A DNA stretch of 64,000 nucleotides. Origin: Biscogniauxia marginata. Lineage: Eukaryota > Ascomycota > Sordariomycetes > Xylariales > Xylariaceae. Position numbers and translations under genes: made by a program. The stretch lies in contig MU404116.1 of assembly GCA_022695795.1 (NCBI GenBank), positions 186,001-250,000 on the forward strand, given 5' to 3'. The notes beneath the pieces were generated by a model. That model searched no databases, had not been told where the DNA came from, and worked only from the letters and a program-made list of their open reading frames with translations. Below, piece by piece: positions 11,636-23,232 of this stretch (its first letter is position 1; each line of letters starts with the position of its first letter).

Positions 11636-12729
11636 ACAACTTCGGGGTCATCGAGCTCGCGAGCACCAAGACGACCAACGCGCCGGGGTGGGCGTACGTG
11701 CCGGACACGGGGCCGCTGCACCAGCCGGCGCAGCCGACGAACCGCAAGCGCGCGCGGGGCGGCAACCAGGCCGGCGGCGCGGGCGGCGCCCTGAGCTCGG
11801 CCGACGCGAGCGCGCGCCAGGAGGCCAAGACGCGCAAGGAGATCGAGGTGCTGGACCGGGACAACCACCGGGACGTGCACATCGCGATCCCGCCCAAGCC
11901 GCAGCGCTCCCAGCAGCACCAGAGGAAGCACACCCCCAACGTCCGCAGGATCCTGCAGTCGCAGAAGACGTTCGCGAACCACCTGGACGACTTCGTGGCC
12001 CTCGAGGCCGCGAATCCCAACCCCGCCACGGCGAGCGGCGCCGCTTCCGCCGCGGGGACCATCGTTAATGCCGCCGCCGCCATCGTCCCGGCCACCTCGT
12101 CGCGAGCCGCGGCGTCCGCCGCGAACGCGAACCTGAAGAAATCGCGGTCCGAGACCGCCGCCGCCTCGTCGTCCTCGCGGGCGGCTTCGGCTTCGACCCC
12201 CAAGGCCAACACCATCAAACAGGAAGACGTCGAGATGGCCGACGCGCCCGAGCCGTCGGCCGACGTTGGCAGCAGCCGCAGGAGCACGATCCTCACCCCC
12301 TACACTCGCCCACCACCTCCACAACCGCAACCACAACCACAACAACAGGACCAGGACCAGGACAAACCCCAACAATCCCTCCCAGCCAACACCACCACCA
12401 CCAACAAGGACGATGACGACAACGACGACGACAACGATAATATCAACGACACTGACAACCTCCTCCTCGCGTCCCGCGTCCCCCCCCTCCCCACCGACGC
12501 CGAGCTCCGGGCCCTTCTCTCGGCCCCCCCGCTGAGCTACCTCGAGGTGCGGGCGCTGTCCGCCCCGCCTCCGTCCTCGTCCTCGTCGCCGCGGTACCCG
12601 GCGCGCGTGTTCTGCGCCGTGTGCGGGTACTGGGGCCGCGTGCGGTGCACGAGGTGCGGGTCGCGCGTGTGCGCGCTCGACTGCCTCGAGGCGCACCGGG
12701 ACGACTGCGTCACGCGGTACGGGCTCTGA
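11632..12729 (+). CDS. VPS71: HIT-type zinc finger protein, SWR1-complex Vps71/Swc6-like
   Basis: Intronless, 365 aa. The C-terminus (about 326-365) is a zf-HIT module: CAVCGYWGRVRCTRCGSRVC, then C, H and C ligands in ALDCLEAHRDDC. The N-terminal half has conserved-looking segments (NRKRARGGNQ, RKEIEVLDRDNHRDVHIAIP, RKHTPNVRRILQSQKTFANH) of the ZNHIT1/Vps71 family, whose members are core subunits of SWR1, the remodeller that deposits H2A.Z. The middle is low-complexity: an Ala/Ser stretch, a Pro/Gln run, then an Asp/Asn-rich run (DDDDNDDDNDN). Coding GC is much higher than in flanking DNA, which gives long spurious antisense frames. The first in-frame ATG was used; a five-codon uORF touches it. 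Confidence 0.88.
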   Translation: MNNFGVIELASTKTTNAPGWAYVPDTGPLHQPAQPTNRKRARGGNQAGGAGGALSSADASARQEAKTRKEIEVLDRDNHRDVHIAIPPKPQRSQQHQRKHTPNVRRILQSQKTFANHLDDFVALEAANPNPATASGAASAAGTIVNAAAAIVPATSSRAAASAANANLKKSRSETAAASSSSRAASASTPKANTIKQEDVEMADAPEPSADVGSSRRSTILTPYTRPPPPQPQPQPQQQDQDQDKPQQSLPANTTTTNKDDDDNDDDNDNINDTDNLLLASRVPPLPTDAELRALLSAPPLSYLEVRALSAPPPSSSSSPRYPARVFCAVCGYWGRVRCTRCGSRVCALDCLEAHRDDCVTRYGL

Positions 12730-13682
12730 TGGGGTTTATTTTATTTTTGTTTTAAAAAAAATTTTAAATTACCTTGATTAGATTGGGGGTTTTCAATGGA
12801 GCCTGTTAGGAAGAGGAAGAGAAAGAGGAGAAGGGGAATGGGGGGATGAGTCGATGTGGAAGTGGAGATAGGAATAGAAATGGCAAGGTTATTTATATTA
12901 TCGCCTGGTCGATCATATATATCGATATGTACGGCGATAGAACATCTGATGCGAAAGAAATGAAAGAAAGAACTGGAGAGCTAGTATTAACAGAGTAATG
13001 TATATCGAGGAGGAGGAGGATTTATCATCAAGGTTGGCGTTCTCGGAAGATAGGGGAGTCTAGGCATAGATTGCAGGTTCATCATCAAACAGAGGAAAAG
13101 ACAAGATACCCCCTCTAAAAATTTTTTAAAAAAAAAACCCCGGCATTTTAGGATGAGAGTTATTCTACATATTGTTTTCTCTTTTCGTTGTGAGTTTTTC
13201 TTCTCTCTATACATGTCCAGTTCAGCTGGATTACCTAGCTGTCGCAAGACCCTCATTTTTCTCGAACGGGTTACACGCCAACTAGAAGCAGCCGAATCGT
13301 TTATCGTGGTATCATACCTAAATCCTCCCTTCCATTCCCTTTTCTTTCCCTCTTATCCGGTCCCCCAGACCCCATCAAACGCCGAAGATTGTCCCTGTTT
13401 TTCCTTGGTGTAGAGGTATCCCGCACCCTCCGTACATAGGTACCTATATAAATACATGTTCTAATACCTCGCATCCATTCTGTTCTCTCTTTACCAGCTC
13501 CAATTCCAGAAAGGAGATCCTCGACTTTTCCCATTTTTTCCCCATTATACTTCGCTCATCCTCCCCCTCCCTCTCCCTCTCCCTCTCCCTCTCCCTCTCC
13601 CTCTCCCTCTCCCTCTCCCTCTCCCTCTCCCTCTCCCTCCCTCTTTTTTTTCTTCTCAAACCACCACCTCCCAACTCACGAC
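12730..13682. other. Convergent intergenic region
   Basis: Holds the 3' ends of the HIT-finger gene and the reverse-strand secreted-protein gene. It is AT-rich near 12740-12780 and 13110-13140 and includes the CTCTCC repeat described separately. No coding frame is supportable. Confidence 0.55.
13566..13641. repeat. (CCCTCT)n hexanucleotide microsatellite
   Basis: About 12 near-perfect tandem copies of CCCTCT (GAGAGG-type on the other strand), just beyond the stop of the reverse-strand secreted protein, so probably in its 3' UTR or terminator region. The reverse frame across it spells an Arg-Glu repeat, which is a by-product of the repeat. Confidence 0.9.
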
Positions 13683-14369
13683 TCACAGCTCCCAGTCCCC
13701 CCGCTCGGGCGCGTCAAGCGTAAACGCGACATCGCCCCTCGACGCGCCGCCGAGGCAAGTGCCCCGCATGCTGCCCGTGGGGCAGACCGCGCGCGCGGCG
13801 CGCACGCACTGCTCCCACCGGGCCTTGGAGATGGTTATGGCGGCGCCCTCGGCCTCGGGGCGCAGCGCGAACTGCGCCGTGCCGTGGCGGCCCACGGTGC
13901 GGCCCGGCGCGCCCTCGCACCGCGTCGCCTGCGGGCCCGAGATGCCGCCGCAGATGGACAGCTCGGCCGCGTTCTCGTCGTGGAAGACGATGTTTCTGCA
14001 AGGGGGGGGGGGGGGGGGGAGAAGGGAGAAGGTTAGTATGAAGATAGGAGAGAGAGAGAGAGAGGGGGGAGAGAGAGAAGAGAGGTTTAGGTTGTTTGGA
14101 ATTAGGAGGAGGAGGAGGGGGGGGGAGAGAAGGGGAGGGGGGTTGGAGAAGGAGGAGGAAAGAGAAACTTACAGGTTGTGGTCGATGCACGTCACGTCCC
14201 TCACGGCCGCCGGGTTGAGACCCGTTGAGGCTCGTAGGGCGAGGACCTCGAGGTGCGTGTTGCTCACGGCGAAGCGGGGCCAGACGGGCGAGGCTAGACA
14301 TAGGGAGCCGCTGCTCGCCGCCGCGGCGAAGATGAGGGCGAGCGGATTGAGTAGTGTAGATGAGAGCAT
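13683..14369 (-). CDS. Small secreted cysteine-containing protein, candidate effector
   Basis: Reverse exons 14369-14173 and 13995-13683 join to 169 aa. Residues 1 to about 27 form a signal peptide (LLNPLALIFAAAASSG core; likely cut near LCLA/SP). The mature part has six cysteines, in the contexts VTCIDHN, LSICGG, ATRCEG, EQCVRA, AVCPTG and GTCLGG, consistent with three disulfides. I recognise no domain. Small size, a secretion signal and an even cysteine number fit fungal effector or apoplastic proteins, but this is inference only. The 177-nt intron contains an 18-base homopolymer and GA repeats; the C-run on the coding strand sits directly before the TTGCAG acceptor. The frame is open upstream of the chosen ATG, but that extension is charged and would bury the signal peptide. 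Confidence 0.75.
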
Positions 14370-16556
14370 TTTGTCTGTCTTGCTGTCTTGTCTGGCTTTT
14401 TTTTTTCTCCCAGAAAATTCGATTGATTCCCTTATTCGATTTGTAGACCGGTATATCAAATCAAATAGGGCCAAGGCTAGATAGAGCACACCGGGTTGTC
14501 GAAAATAGAAGAGGCAGACAGGTAAGTGAGTGTGGTTTTGGAGGAGAGAGAACAGTCTAAAGAGTGTAGAGTGGAGGAATTGGAGCGAAGGGGGAGAGAG
14601 ATAGACAGACGTCTAGTCTGGTTTAATGTCGAGTTATTCGCACAAGGTAAGATGACTGTTTGACCAGCAGTCACTCGTTGTGTATCTTACCGGAAGATCG
14701 AAAGGGAGGGGACGGTACGATACGATACAACGTGCCACACTATAACGACAGAGGAAACGAAATGGACCGTCGAGAAGGAGAGACACGAGGCCAGAAACAG
14801 ATTTAGGTACTCTCTCGTGTAAGTGAGCCCGGACGGAAGAGGAAAAGTTTTAAGAGAAAGAAGGGAAAGGGGGGCGGGGGAGAGAGAAAGAGATCGAGAG
14901 ACCCTACCTAGGTGTTCAGTGGGATGTAGGTATGTAGATTGGTGATACGTAGGGTCCTGAGCACCCGTCTGGAACCCGAGTCGACACGGATAGTGGCTTT
15001 GCGATAGAAAGGGCCGCCTTACTGTTGCTACCTACCTTGGTATGTAGGTAGGTAGGGTATGTGTCTGTGTGTGACATGATTATTTTTTATCTTTACTCAT
15101 TATTCATCATTCGTCACAATAGATATAATTTGTTTGAAACAGTAGGGTGAAGAAAGACCTACTAGAATGAGTAGGTAGGTAGGGGGACCTTAATCCAAGA
15201 TAGGTAGTACATGTTATTCCTCTAGGATGAAGGAGGGAGGATCTTTGGGAGAGGGCCGTGGAGTGAAACCGGGCCCAAGGGTCACCTTGCAGCGGGTACC
15301 TACATCTATAAAAGGTACATACAGGGTAGTACGTGTGTAAAAGGACTGCTAACTAGTTATGTAGGAAAAACATGTGATCGGGCTTGTATTCACAACCACT
15401 GAGGTGGTATTCTTCTTTCTTCCAAGCCCAAGCGCCGTATGAGAAGAAGAATAAGGAGGAGGGGCAGGACGAGAAGAAGAAAATCAAGGAATTTAACGTT
15501 AGAAGAGTGTTGAGATGTATTATTGCATGCATCCAGGGTGTAAGTTTAACCCATCCTGGTTATATCGTATGTCGTCTAAAGTCTAAACTTTATAAATTAC
15601 AAGGTAAGACGATCCGGAAGCCCACCCGAGATGTCACCCCCGTCTGTGTAGGTAGATAAAGCATGACCATGAGCGCGTTGAACCATCCAGTGTTCCGAGC
15701 CTTGGTACCGTGGGCGTGCGATCTTCAGGAACAGATCGGGAAAGGGGGTTGGGGAGGGAAGATGCTGAAACGATCGGTGGAAGATCGTGAGGGCAAGCTA
15801 AGCCCTGTCCTTTCTTGTTCTCTTCACTTACTGCCTCTATTGGTTTACTTTGTTCCGGTAAATCCAAGATAGGCAATAGAGCTTGGTAGACATGTACTGT
15901 ATGTAAGACGGTTGAGAAATCTGAAACGATGGCGTTTTCTGATCTGCGCAGGGATACGAAGTATAAGTCCACGAATGGTGTGACTGAGCGCTAACCCTCT
16001 TACATGGCATCAGTATTTAACTAAGGTATGCTGTCAGGTACCTAGGTAGGAGGTATGTATATAAAAAAATAAGCAAATACACTATACATCAGAAACTCAA
16101 TCTGACAGGTTCTCTCTGGAACCCGCACCATCCGAGCGTCTCTATTTCCTGTTATAGTAGCAATCGCGATGAAGTCGTCTCATGGTTATCTACTTATCTA
16201 CCCACCTACCTACCTACCTACCTACCTACCTAACCTGAACAGTTTTTAAGATAGGATGAGCATCCCCGCTGAATATTGTAAATTCAACACCTATCTACAT
16301 ATACGTGTAGACTAGAATTGTATTTATTAATTTGTTTATTTCAATCAAATATTAAGCCAGGATTTATACAAAGACTGTATCATCTAGTAACATCTTCCTT
16401 CGAGGACTTCCCGCCGTAGCTCAAGTGAAGCATCTGCTAGAAAAAAAGCTTCAAGAAAGCCGCCCCTTTACTATATACTACCTATTCTCCAGTCTTAAAA
16501 ACAAAAGGGTCGTACACCAAAACCCCAAGATTGCCCATGCTCGTACACTCCCACGC
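14370..16556. other. Long intergenic region with TAGG/CCTA tracts
   Basis: 2.2 kb with no supportable gene. It contains repeated GTAGGTAGG-type tracts (about 15045-15057, 15170-15183) and a (CTAC)n run at 16205-16231. The left part is probably promoter and leader of the secreted-protein gene; the right end is the 3' region of the WLM protease gene. Confidence 0.55.
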
Positions 16557-18251
16557 TCAAGTCCCAGGCCCTCTCCTCCTCTCGCCGCACACCCCGCAGA
16601 CGCCGGAATCCCCGGCGTTCAGGTACAGGCTACCACTGCCCCGGCACGACGCGCTGCTGTCGCACCTCCAGGTCCCCACCACCCTCTCGGGCTGCAGCAC
16701 GTGGGCGCAGACGGCGCACGTCGTCGCCGCGGGCTCGTTGGCGAACGAGCACATGGGGCAGTAGTAGTCGCCGCTCGCTCTCGGTCTCGCTCTGGTCGGA
16801 GAACCAGAACCAGAACCAGGGCCTCGGCTGTTTTCCCCCGCTGAGGCATCACTAATAATGTTGGCTTTCGGGTGCGACTTTTCGTCGTCGTCGTCGTCAG
16901 TGATGGTAGCAGGGGTAGTAGTGGCTATAGCTACGGCTGTGGCTGTGGCTGATCTTGGTATCCTCTTGGTGTCATTGTTACTATTACTATCACCAGTTTT
17001 CTTCTGCTTGCTACTGTCGTCGCCATGTTGATGATGATTAGTCGTCTCGAACCTCGCCATCGATGGTAGCGGTGGCGGGCTCTCGCTCTCCTCTTTCTTG
17101 ATGCGAACTGCCGAGGACAGCTCGCGCAGCTCGTTCTGCGCATCACCGTCGTCCGCGTCCTCGTCCTCGCAAACCTTGACCAGACTGTGCCCTTTCTTGT
17201 CGCGGAGCCGCTGACCGTTGCTGTCCAACGTGCTGCTGCTCTTTTGGTCGTCGTCCTCGCTGTCGCTCGCCGTTTCCGACCCGCTGCCGCTTGCTGTCTC
17301 GTCATCATCCTCGTTGGGTTCCTTCTTGACTTTTTCTTCTTCTTCTGGCTCGCTTTTCTTCTGCTGGTCGAATCTCGCCAGGGCCGCGGCTGCGCGCAGC
17401 TCGCGTCCCCTCTTGCTTCCCGCGACCCGCGGCTTCCCCTTAGGTTTCTTCCCCTTCTCTAGTTCCGTCTTGATGTCTTCGTCTTCGCCGAGGGCGACCC
17501 CGTTGGCGCCGAACTTTTTTAGTATTCGGCGCTCTTTTCTCTGCTGGTAGGACAGCTGCTGCTTGGCCTTGCGCTTTCTCTGCCGCGACCGGTACGTGCC
17601 GCCACACAGGTGCTCTGGCAGGATCTCGTCCGGGCGCACCGTGTTCGCCTCGAACTTACCCGTGCTTAGCGAGGCGCCTCGGCCCCAGAGTCCCTCGCCG
17701 GTGTAGCTGCGGGACCACAGGTCCCTCATCTGGTCGGCATATTGGTTCCTCACGGCCCAGAAGGCTTTAGAATGATTCATCTGTTTACAGTGTGCAAGTC
17801 TAGTTTGGGGCACGCAAGTCAGTAAGCTAAGATTCGTAGATTACATCCTGGTGAGAGAGATGGCTTACTCGTGCATCATCACCATTTGCACATAGTTAAA
17901 CGGTAGCCATCGCCCAGTCGAGGTCGACTTGAGCACTAGCTGGATGACCTCTCCGGCGTTGAAGTTGCGGCCGACAAACTCCCTATTCGGCTCGTACTCC
18001 TCGAGCGACATGACCGAGAGGTGATGCTGTCTCATAACCGGCGCTGGGCAAAACATGTTAGCATGGCGCAAATCTCATTGATTAAATAATTAAATAACCA
18101 TGTTAAGAAGGCACTGACAACATTGCGCAGCGATACGCTCCAGGAAATCCTGCGCGATGGCCTCGTCGGGACCCTTCAGGGGTTTGATGAAGACGATGCG
18201 CTCGTTCGGCTGCGACCTCTTCGCGTTGATTCGCTGGATCCCGACGGGCAT
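16557..18251 (-). CDS. WLM-domain metalloprotease, Wss1/SPRTN-like, with C-terminal zinc fingers
   Basis: Reverse exons 18251-18119, 18043-17869 and 17799-16557 join to 516 aa. The N-terminal WLM domain carries the catalytic HELAHCKQMNH motif (H102, E103, H106, H112), i.e. HExxHx5H. It is preceded by EYEPNREFVGRNFNAGEVIQ and followed by AFWAVRNQYADQM, both typical of the domain. A long acidic, Ser/Lys-rich linker follows (about 160-440). The C-terminus has a RanBP2-like finger (YYCPMCSFANEPAATTCAVC) and a second Cys cluster ending CGVCGERR. Wss1-type proteases degrade DNA-protein crosslinks and SUMO/ubiquitin-linked chromatin proteins in the nucleus. The intron after codon 102 splits the catalytic Glu codon (GA|A). 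Confidence 0.93.
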
Positions 18252-18950
18252 CGTGAAGACAAGACCACAGCAACAATATTAATTGAGGGTTTGTACAGTT
18301 GTCAACACACGAGTGGAAACTTTCCCATCGATCGCGCGTCTCGAGATGTACAACGTAGTTCCAACTTGATATGATGAACGCGAGGTAGAAGTCTAGTACG
18401 GTTTAGCGGGTGAAACTGTAGAGTTGATGGGAAATAGTCTTGGTGGCGTTGCTGCCTGTGAGTCCAATTGGTTGTAAGTTATAGGAAATAGCAGATACCT
18501 AGACAATCTGGCCAAGGGTGCTTTGTTTCCCTGAAGGGGCACAAGTTACAGCGGCAATTCTAGGGGGCCGTCCACTATAAATCATTCTCAACACTAGTAC
18601 CACTTTTAATCCTGTTTATGTAAGTCGTCCTCAACTTTATAACTTCAATGTTGGTATTTAAGCTGTCCTCACACCCGGGCATTAGACTTAAAATTAAATA
18701 CTTAAGGTATAGTTACAATTTATTCCATGAAGTACTCTTATAACTCTTTACACAATGTGGTACACAGATCATGTTCCTTAAAGCGTGTTGCCTTGAGGAC
18801 AACTAGGTAGATGATATAATCACAATCGACGAAGTTCCAAGCACAACCCGTCACCCCTGCATTTAACAATGTACATTTGTCCTTTAATATCGACCATTAG
18901 TTCGTACGACAGGACTATCCGTATCTCCAACCCCAGTGTCATCATCAGCA
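18252..18950. other. Intergenic region between same-strand genes
   Basis: 700 bp, AT-rich in its centre (18590-18880). It holds the promoter of the WLM gene on the left and the 3' UTR of the kelch gene on the right. No coding frame is supportable. Confidence 0.55.
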
Positions 18951-21385
18951 TCATCTCCGACGGCCGACAGCGCCAGCCCCCGACTCGCCCCTATCGGCGA
19001 GGGAGACCACCTCGCCGATGCCGGCGGCCTCCTGCTCGTCCTCCAGGACGGTGATCTCCTCCCGGCAGTCCCACCATTTCTCCTCGCTGAGCTCGAACGC
19101 CTTGGTCTTGATCTCCTTGACTGACAGTGTCTCCGGCGGGATGTTTTTCCACCGAAGGCTAGTCATGAGGATTTCCTGCCACTCGTTGGACGTCCGAGCG
19201 AAGAATTCCCGACGGGACTCGAAAGGCTATGGCAGGTTAGTTGTCATGAATGTGAGAATATAAAATAGTATAAAATGGGGGGGTTGTGAGGAGAAAGCAT
19301 ACCCGAGGATGTGGAAGCCCATCATCAACAGAAGTTGCCGTGGTGTCAGCTTCGCTCTCGTCATCCCCTGCCGTTGTCGAGCCCATAGTGGACGCAGTAT
19401 CGGCGATTGACACCTCATCCGCTTGCTTCTTCATGCGTTTATTTGGTGATGCTAACGCTTCAGGCTCTTCGTCAAGCATTAGAATGTCGCCCTCTTCGTC
19501 TTCTTCATCCTCATCCTCGTCATCCTCGTCATCTTCTTCTTCATCTTCGTCGTCGGAACCCTAAACTATGCGTTAGCCTTTTACTTACCCCACACCATTT
19601 TGCCGTAGTGTGAGCAAGATATATGAAATGAAAGGGCCTCTCACTATCCAAGTCTCATCATCTCTCCTGAATATTTCCTTGCAACCGTCCATCTTGCCGA
19701 GATCAATAGCATAAAGATCGTCAAAAGTATATTCCCGGTCCTTCGACTCAAAAGTTCCACCGTAGATATAAAGAACATCATCTTGGACGGTCATTTGGGC
19801 GTTGAACCTGGGGTGAGGTAACTCCATCGATATGGGCATTTCCCGTATGGATTTCTCCGGTACTTCTGCCTCATCATCATTCTTCAAATCGATGTCCATA
19901 GAGTCCACGTCTTCTAGCGATGATCCCGTCTGCAGAGCAGCGAGTTGTTTCAGCAGCTCCTCTTCGTTTGCCTGAGCTCGTCCACGCCGCCCAACCCTTT
20001 GGTCTGTGGCCGGTGCTTTCTTCTGGACCCTCGACTTTCGAAGTGCTAGGGGAAAGAATCGATTCCTCTCGATGTTCCACGCGAATAATTGGTTGAAGAA
20101 CTCGCTCTCTATGCCCTCTTCGCTTTGCTCAACATCGTGAACACCACCAAAGAGAATCCCACGTCCCTTGTGGTATGCCATAGTTGTTCCCGCCCGGGCA
20201 GGGATAGGTGTGTTAGCAGGCTTCTTCCGTTTCTCCCATCTCACATTCGGAGGGGTGTTCGGTGGCGAATCTGCCGGGGGTTGAGTTATGCGCAAGAAGA
20301 AACAGTCCTGGTGGATCATAGGCTTCATGATGCTTCTCTGCCCTTGAGATGCGCCCTTAGCCGACTTATTAGCAGAAACGGCTGTCTTGACCCTCGAGTA
20401 ACCCCCAAACAGCACAGCGCCTTGTTCGTGGGGGAGAAAGGTAAATGACGACCTAGCATCTGGCTTCAGCTGAGCTGGTGGGAGCGTTGGACTGAACCAG
20501 AAAAAGTTCTTTGGCAAACAGTCAATTTGGCTTATATTAAACCACACTTTTAGGTTAACATACCTGAGTGTCATATAGCCAAAGGTCATTCAGATACTTT
20601 GTTTGATTCGAGGTATCTTGGAAGCCTTTAACTCAGTGTTAGCCGGTGGAAACGAAGACACTGTATTAATGATAGATTTCAGTCCATACCGCCAAAAAGG
20701 ATGATGTAGTTCTTGTAATAGGTCATGCGATGTCCAGATCTGGCGGGAGGTGTCTTCCCTTTGGTCTCAATGCGCGTCCACTCCCGGGTACTTGGTTCAA
20801 GGCGCCAGAAGTCATTATAATGGTAGAAGGTGCCTTGTTTCGGACTTTACATACTTATATCGTCAGCGCCATGTTCAGCTTGCAACCCATAACAGTATAT
20901 ATATCTATGACGAACCTACTGAACTCGCCACCGAATAGGAAGACCGAGTCTTTCTGGTTCCCTCCTCTGCACCAGGCATGGCCAGATCGAGGGAGCGGGG
21001 CATTAGGTGAAGTGACACAGTGCCATTCATCTCTATCGGTATAGTAGACATTGAGGTCATTGAAGAAATTGGCAATGGCTCCGTTCCAGGTCTCTCCACC
21101 GAACAGCAAAAGTTGGTTGCTATTAGAGGGGGAGGCTATAAAAGTAGCAGACGAGCGAGGCTTTGGGGGAGCTTCAATAACGGTTTCGGTAACTTTGAGG
21201 AACTGTTCCTGTTGCTTCTTGAACTCCTCAAGGACAGCATCGAGATCGACATCTTCAGCATCACTGCCGTCGAGCTTCGAAGACTTTACCTTTTCCTTTT
21301 TCTGGGCCTTTTTCTCTTGCTTCTGTTTCTTCTCGGCAAGCTTCTGCTTCTTGGAGTCCGATTTGGACTTTTTGTCTTTGGCCAT
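18951..21385 (-). CDS. Kelch-repeat protein, KEL3/KLHDC4-like
   Basis: Reverse exons 21385-20916, 20844-20690, 20625-20564, 20508-19645, 19560-19303 and 19226-18951 join to 694 aa. The N-terminus is a Lys-rich coiled-coil (KKSKSDSKKQKLAEKKQKQE). A kelch beta-propeller follows (about 75-440) with repeated FGG blades: LLLFGGETWNG, VFLFGGEFSS, ILFGGFQD, AVLFGGYSR, ILFGGVHD and YIYGGTFES, plus paired RSGH motifs. An acidic run (DDEDEEDDEDDEDEDEEDEE) precedes a C-terminal domain (PFESRREFFARTSNEWQEI) matching the DUF4110-type end of this family. The yeast homologue Kel3 is a cytoplasmic protein of unclear role. All five introns preserve frame. It is divergent from the ornithine carrier. Confidence 0.93.
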
Positions 21386-22133
21386 AGTGCAAAGCTTCAC
21401 TCAGGTACACGTATTACCAGAGACCGAGACTGCCCCATACTCCAATCTTGGATATAAGCCTAGACTCTCAGGCTCGGGTGAAGTAGTAATTAGAAGGACT
21501 CAAACACCAGTGACCTCTGAGCAAGTGGCAGCTGGTAGTTGGCAAAGCTCGCAGCCCCGCCCCCGCACTAAGATAAGTTAAGGTTAGACTTGGTAAATCT
21601 CATGCAACTATTGATTTATGTACGTAATCGGATCACCCCACTACCCACATCAGGGAAAAGGAAGAGGATAAAATGCCAATGCTCCCTACTCCAACACAAT
21701 TGCGACTGACCGATAACTTTTCGGAACTTCTGGGGTCACACGGAGTATTAGGAATTGTAAATATATTTTCCACTTTTTCTTTCCGCTCCTCCCTCTTTTT
21801 CAATGTTATTAGGTGGCCGAGAATGACTCCGACGTGCTGGCCGGTCTGCCATCAGCATCCACTTAAGTACGGGCGGTGACTCGCAGTTCGTGTTAGTCGC
21901 ATGTGAGAGAAAAAAAATCATCTCTACCATCCTCGACTAGTCCCACCCCATCGCCGAAATCGACTCGCACAACCCAAGACTTTTCGAACATGTTATAACA
22001 ACTCGTTTCCCAAGTCTCCCCGTAGCCGTAGCCTGCCGCTGTGCATTATAGGTCATCGTATATTGCCCGGCAGGCCACCTGGCACAGCCACCGCATCACC
22101 CAACACCGTTGCCGTGTTCATTGCTAGCTAGAT
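21386..22133. promoter_or_regulatory. Divergent promoter region, kelch gene / ornithine carrier
   Basis: 748 bp between opposed start codons. TGACTC cores (the half-conserved Gcn4/CPC1 site TGACTCA) occur at 21824-21829 and 21877-21882, about 305 and 255 bp before the carrier ATG. This fits the general amino acid control expected for arginine-pathway genes, but is inference. Confidence 0.5.
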
Positions 22134-23232
22134 ATGGCTGCTAAACAATTAGAAGCCGCCGCATCAGTCCAACCGGCGTATGCCACCACCACCACCACCA
22201 CCACCACTCAGACCAAATCGCCGGCGATGGATGCTATCGAGGACATTCTCTACGGATCTGTAAGCTTCCTCCCCGCCTCCACCAAACTACCTAGTTTTCC
22301 CATTCTAGCATACACTAAACAAGAACAAACCTTAGCTAGCTGGCGTTGTCGGCAAGTACATAGAGTATCCCTTCGACACGGTAAAAGTCCGACTGCAATC
22401 TCAGCCCGACCACCTCCCTCTCCGATACACCGGCCCGCTGGACTGCTTCCGCCAGTCGATCAAGGCAGATGGCTTCCTGGGCTTGTACCGCGGGATCAGC
22501 GCGCCGCTGTTCGGCGCCGCCGCCGAGACGAGCTGTCTGTTCTTCTTCGAGCGCATGGGACGAGAAGCCGTATATGCCTCGGGTTACGTTCCGCGGGATC
22601 GCGTACTCCCGCTGCCGGCACTGTGGTTCACAGGGGCCTTCTCCGGTGCCTTCACTTCCTTCGTCCTTACGCCCATCGAACTGGTGAAATGCAAGGTGCA
22701 GGTGCCAATGACCACCCCTAGCGTCGCCGGGACGAGGCCGCAGGCACCAAGCGTCATGTCGGTTATCCGAGACGTGTACAAGCACGAGGGGGTGAAGGGT
22801 TTCTGGCACGGCCAGATGGGCACGTTTCTACGGGAGTCTGGCGGGTGCGCAGCCTGGTTCGGTGCCAAGGAGACCACGACGAAGATGTTCCACCTCCTGA
22901 ACGAGCGATCCGCAACCTCGCAGTCGGAAAAGGACGCATTGGCGACGGAGGCTTTGCCGTTCTGGCAGCAGGCCGTAGCCGGCGCCTCCGCCGGTATGTC
23001 CTACAACTTCCTGTTCTTCCCGGCCGACACGGTCAAGTCCCGCATGCAGACGTCCCCCGTCGGCGGCACCAGGCAGAACCGGACGTTCTGGCAGGAGGGC
23101 AAGGCCCTGTGGCACCAGCACGGCCTGCGCGGGCTCTACCGCGGCTGCGGCATCACGGTCCTGCGGTCCGCGCCCAGCTCGGCTTTCATCTTTATCGTTT
23201 ACGATGGTCTGAAGCAGCACTTCCCGTTATGA
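22134..23232 (+). CDS. arg-13: Mitochondrial ornithine carrier (ARG13/ORT1-like)
   Basis: Exons 22134-22259 and 22336-23232 join to 340 aa. Three mitochondrial-carrier repeats are visible, each with the Px[DE]xx[KR] signature: [22 protein letters not shown] and [11 protein letters not shown]. The start of the first repeat ([20 protein letters not shown]) and the [20 protein letters not shown] segment closely resemble fungal ornithine exchangers. The protein would sit in the inner membrane and export ornithine made in the matrix in exchange for protons or citrulline, supporting arginine synthesis. The N-terminal extension carries a Thr8 run from an ACC repeat. A C16 then poly-T stretch follows the stop directly. 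TGACTC motifs upstream suggest cross-pathway control. Confidence 0.93.

Noticed and set aside
11596..12696. 366-codon reverse-strand frame opposite the HIT-finger gene
   Set aside because: Antisense shadow of a GC-rich coding region; composition is Arg/Gly/Val low-complexity with no motif, while the plus strand has a clear zf-HIT domain.
13444..13686. Reverse frame encoding an Arg-Glu repeat
   Set aside because: Produced by the (CCCTCT)n microsatellite; no start context or conserved part.
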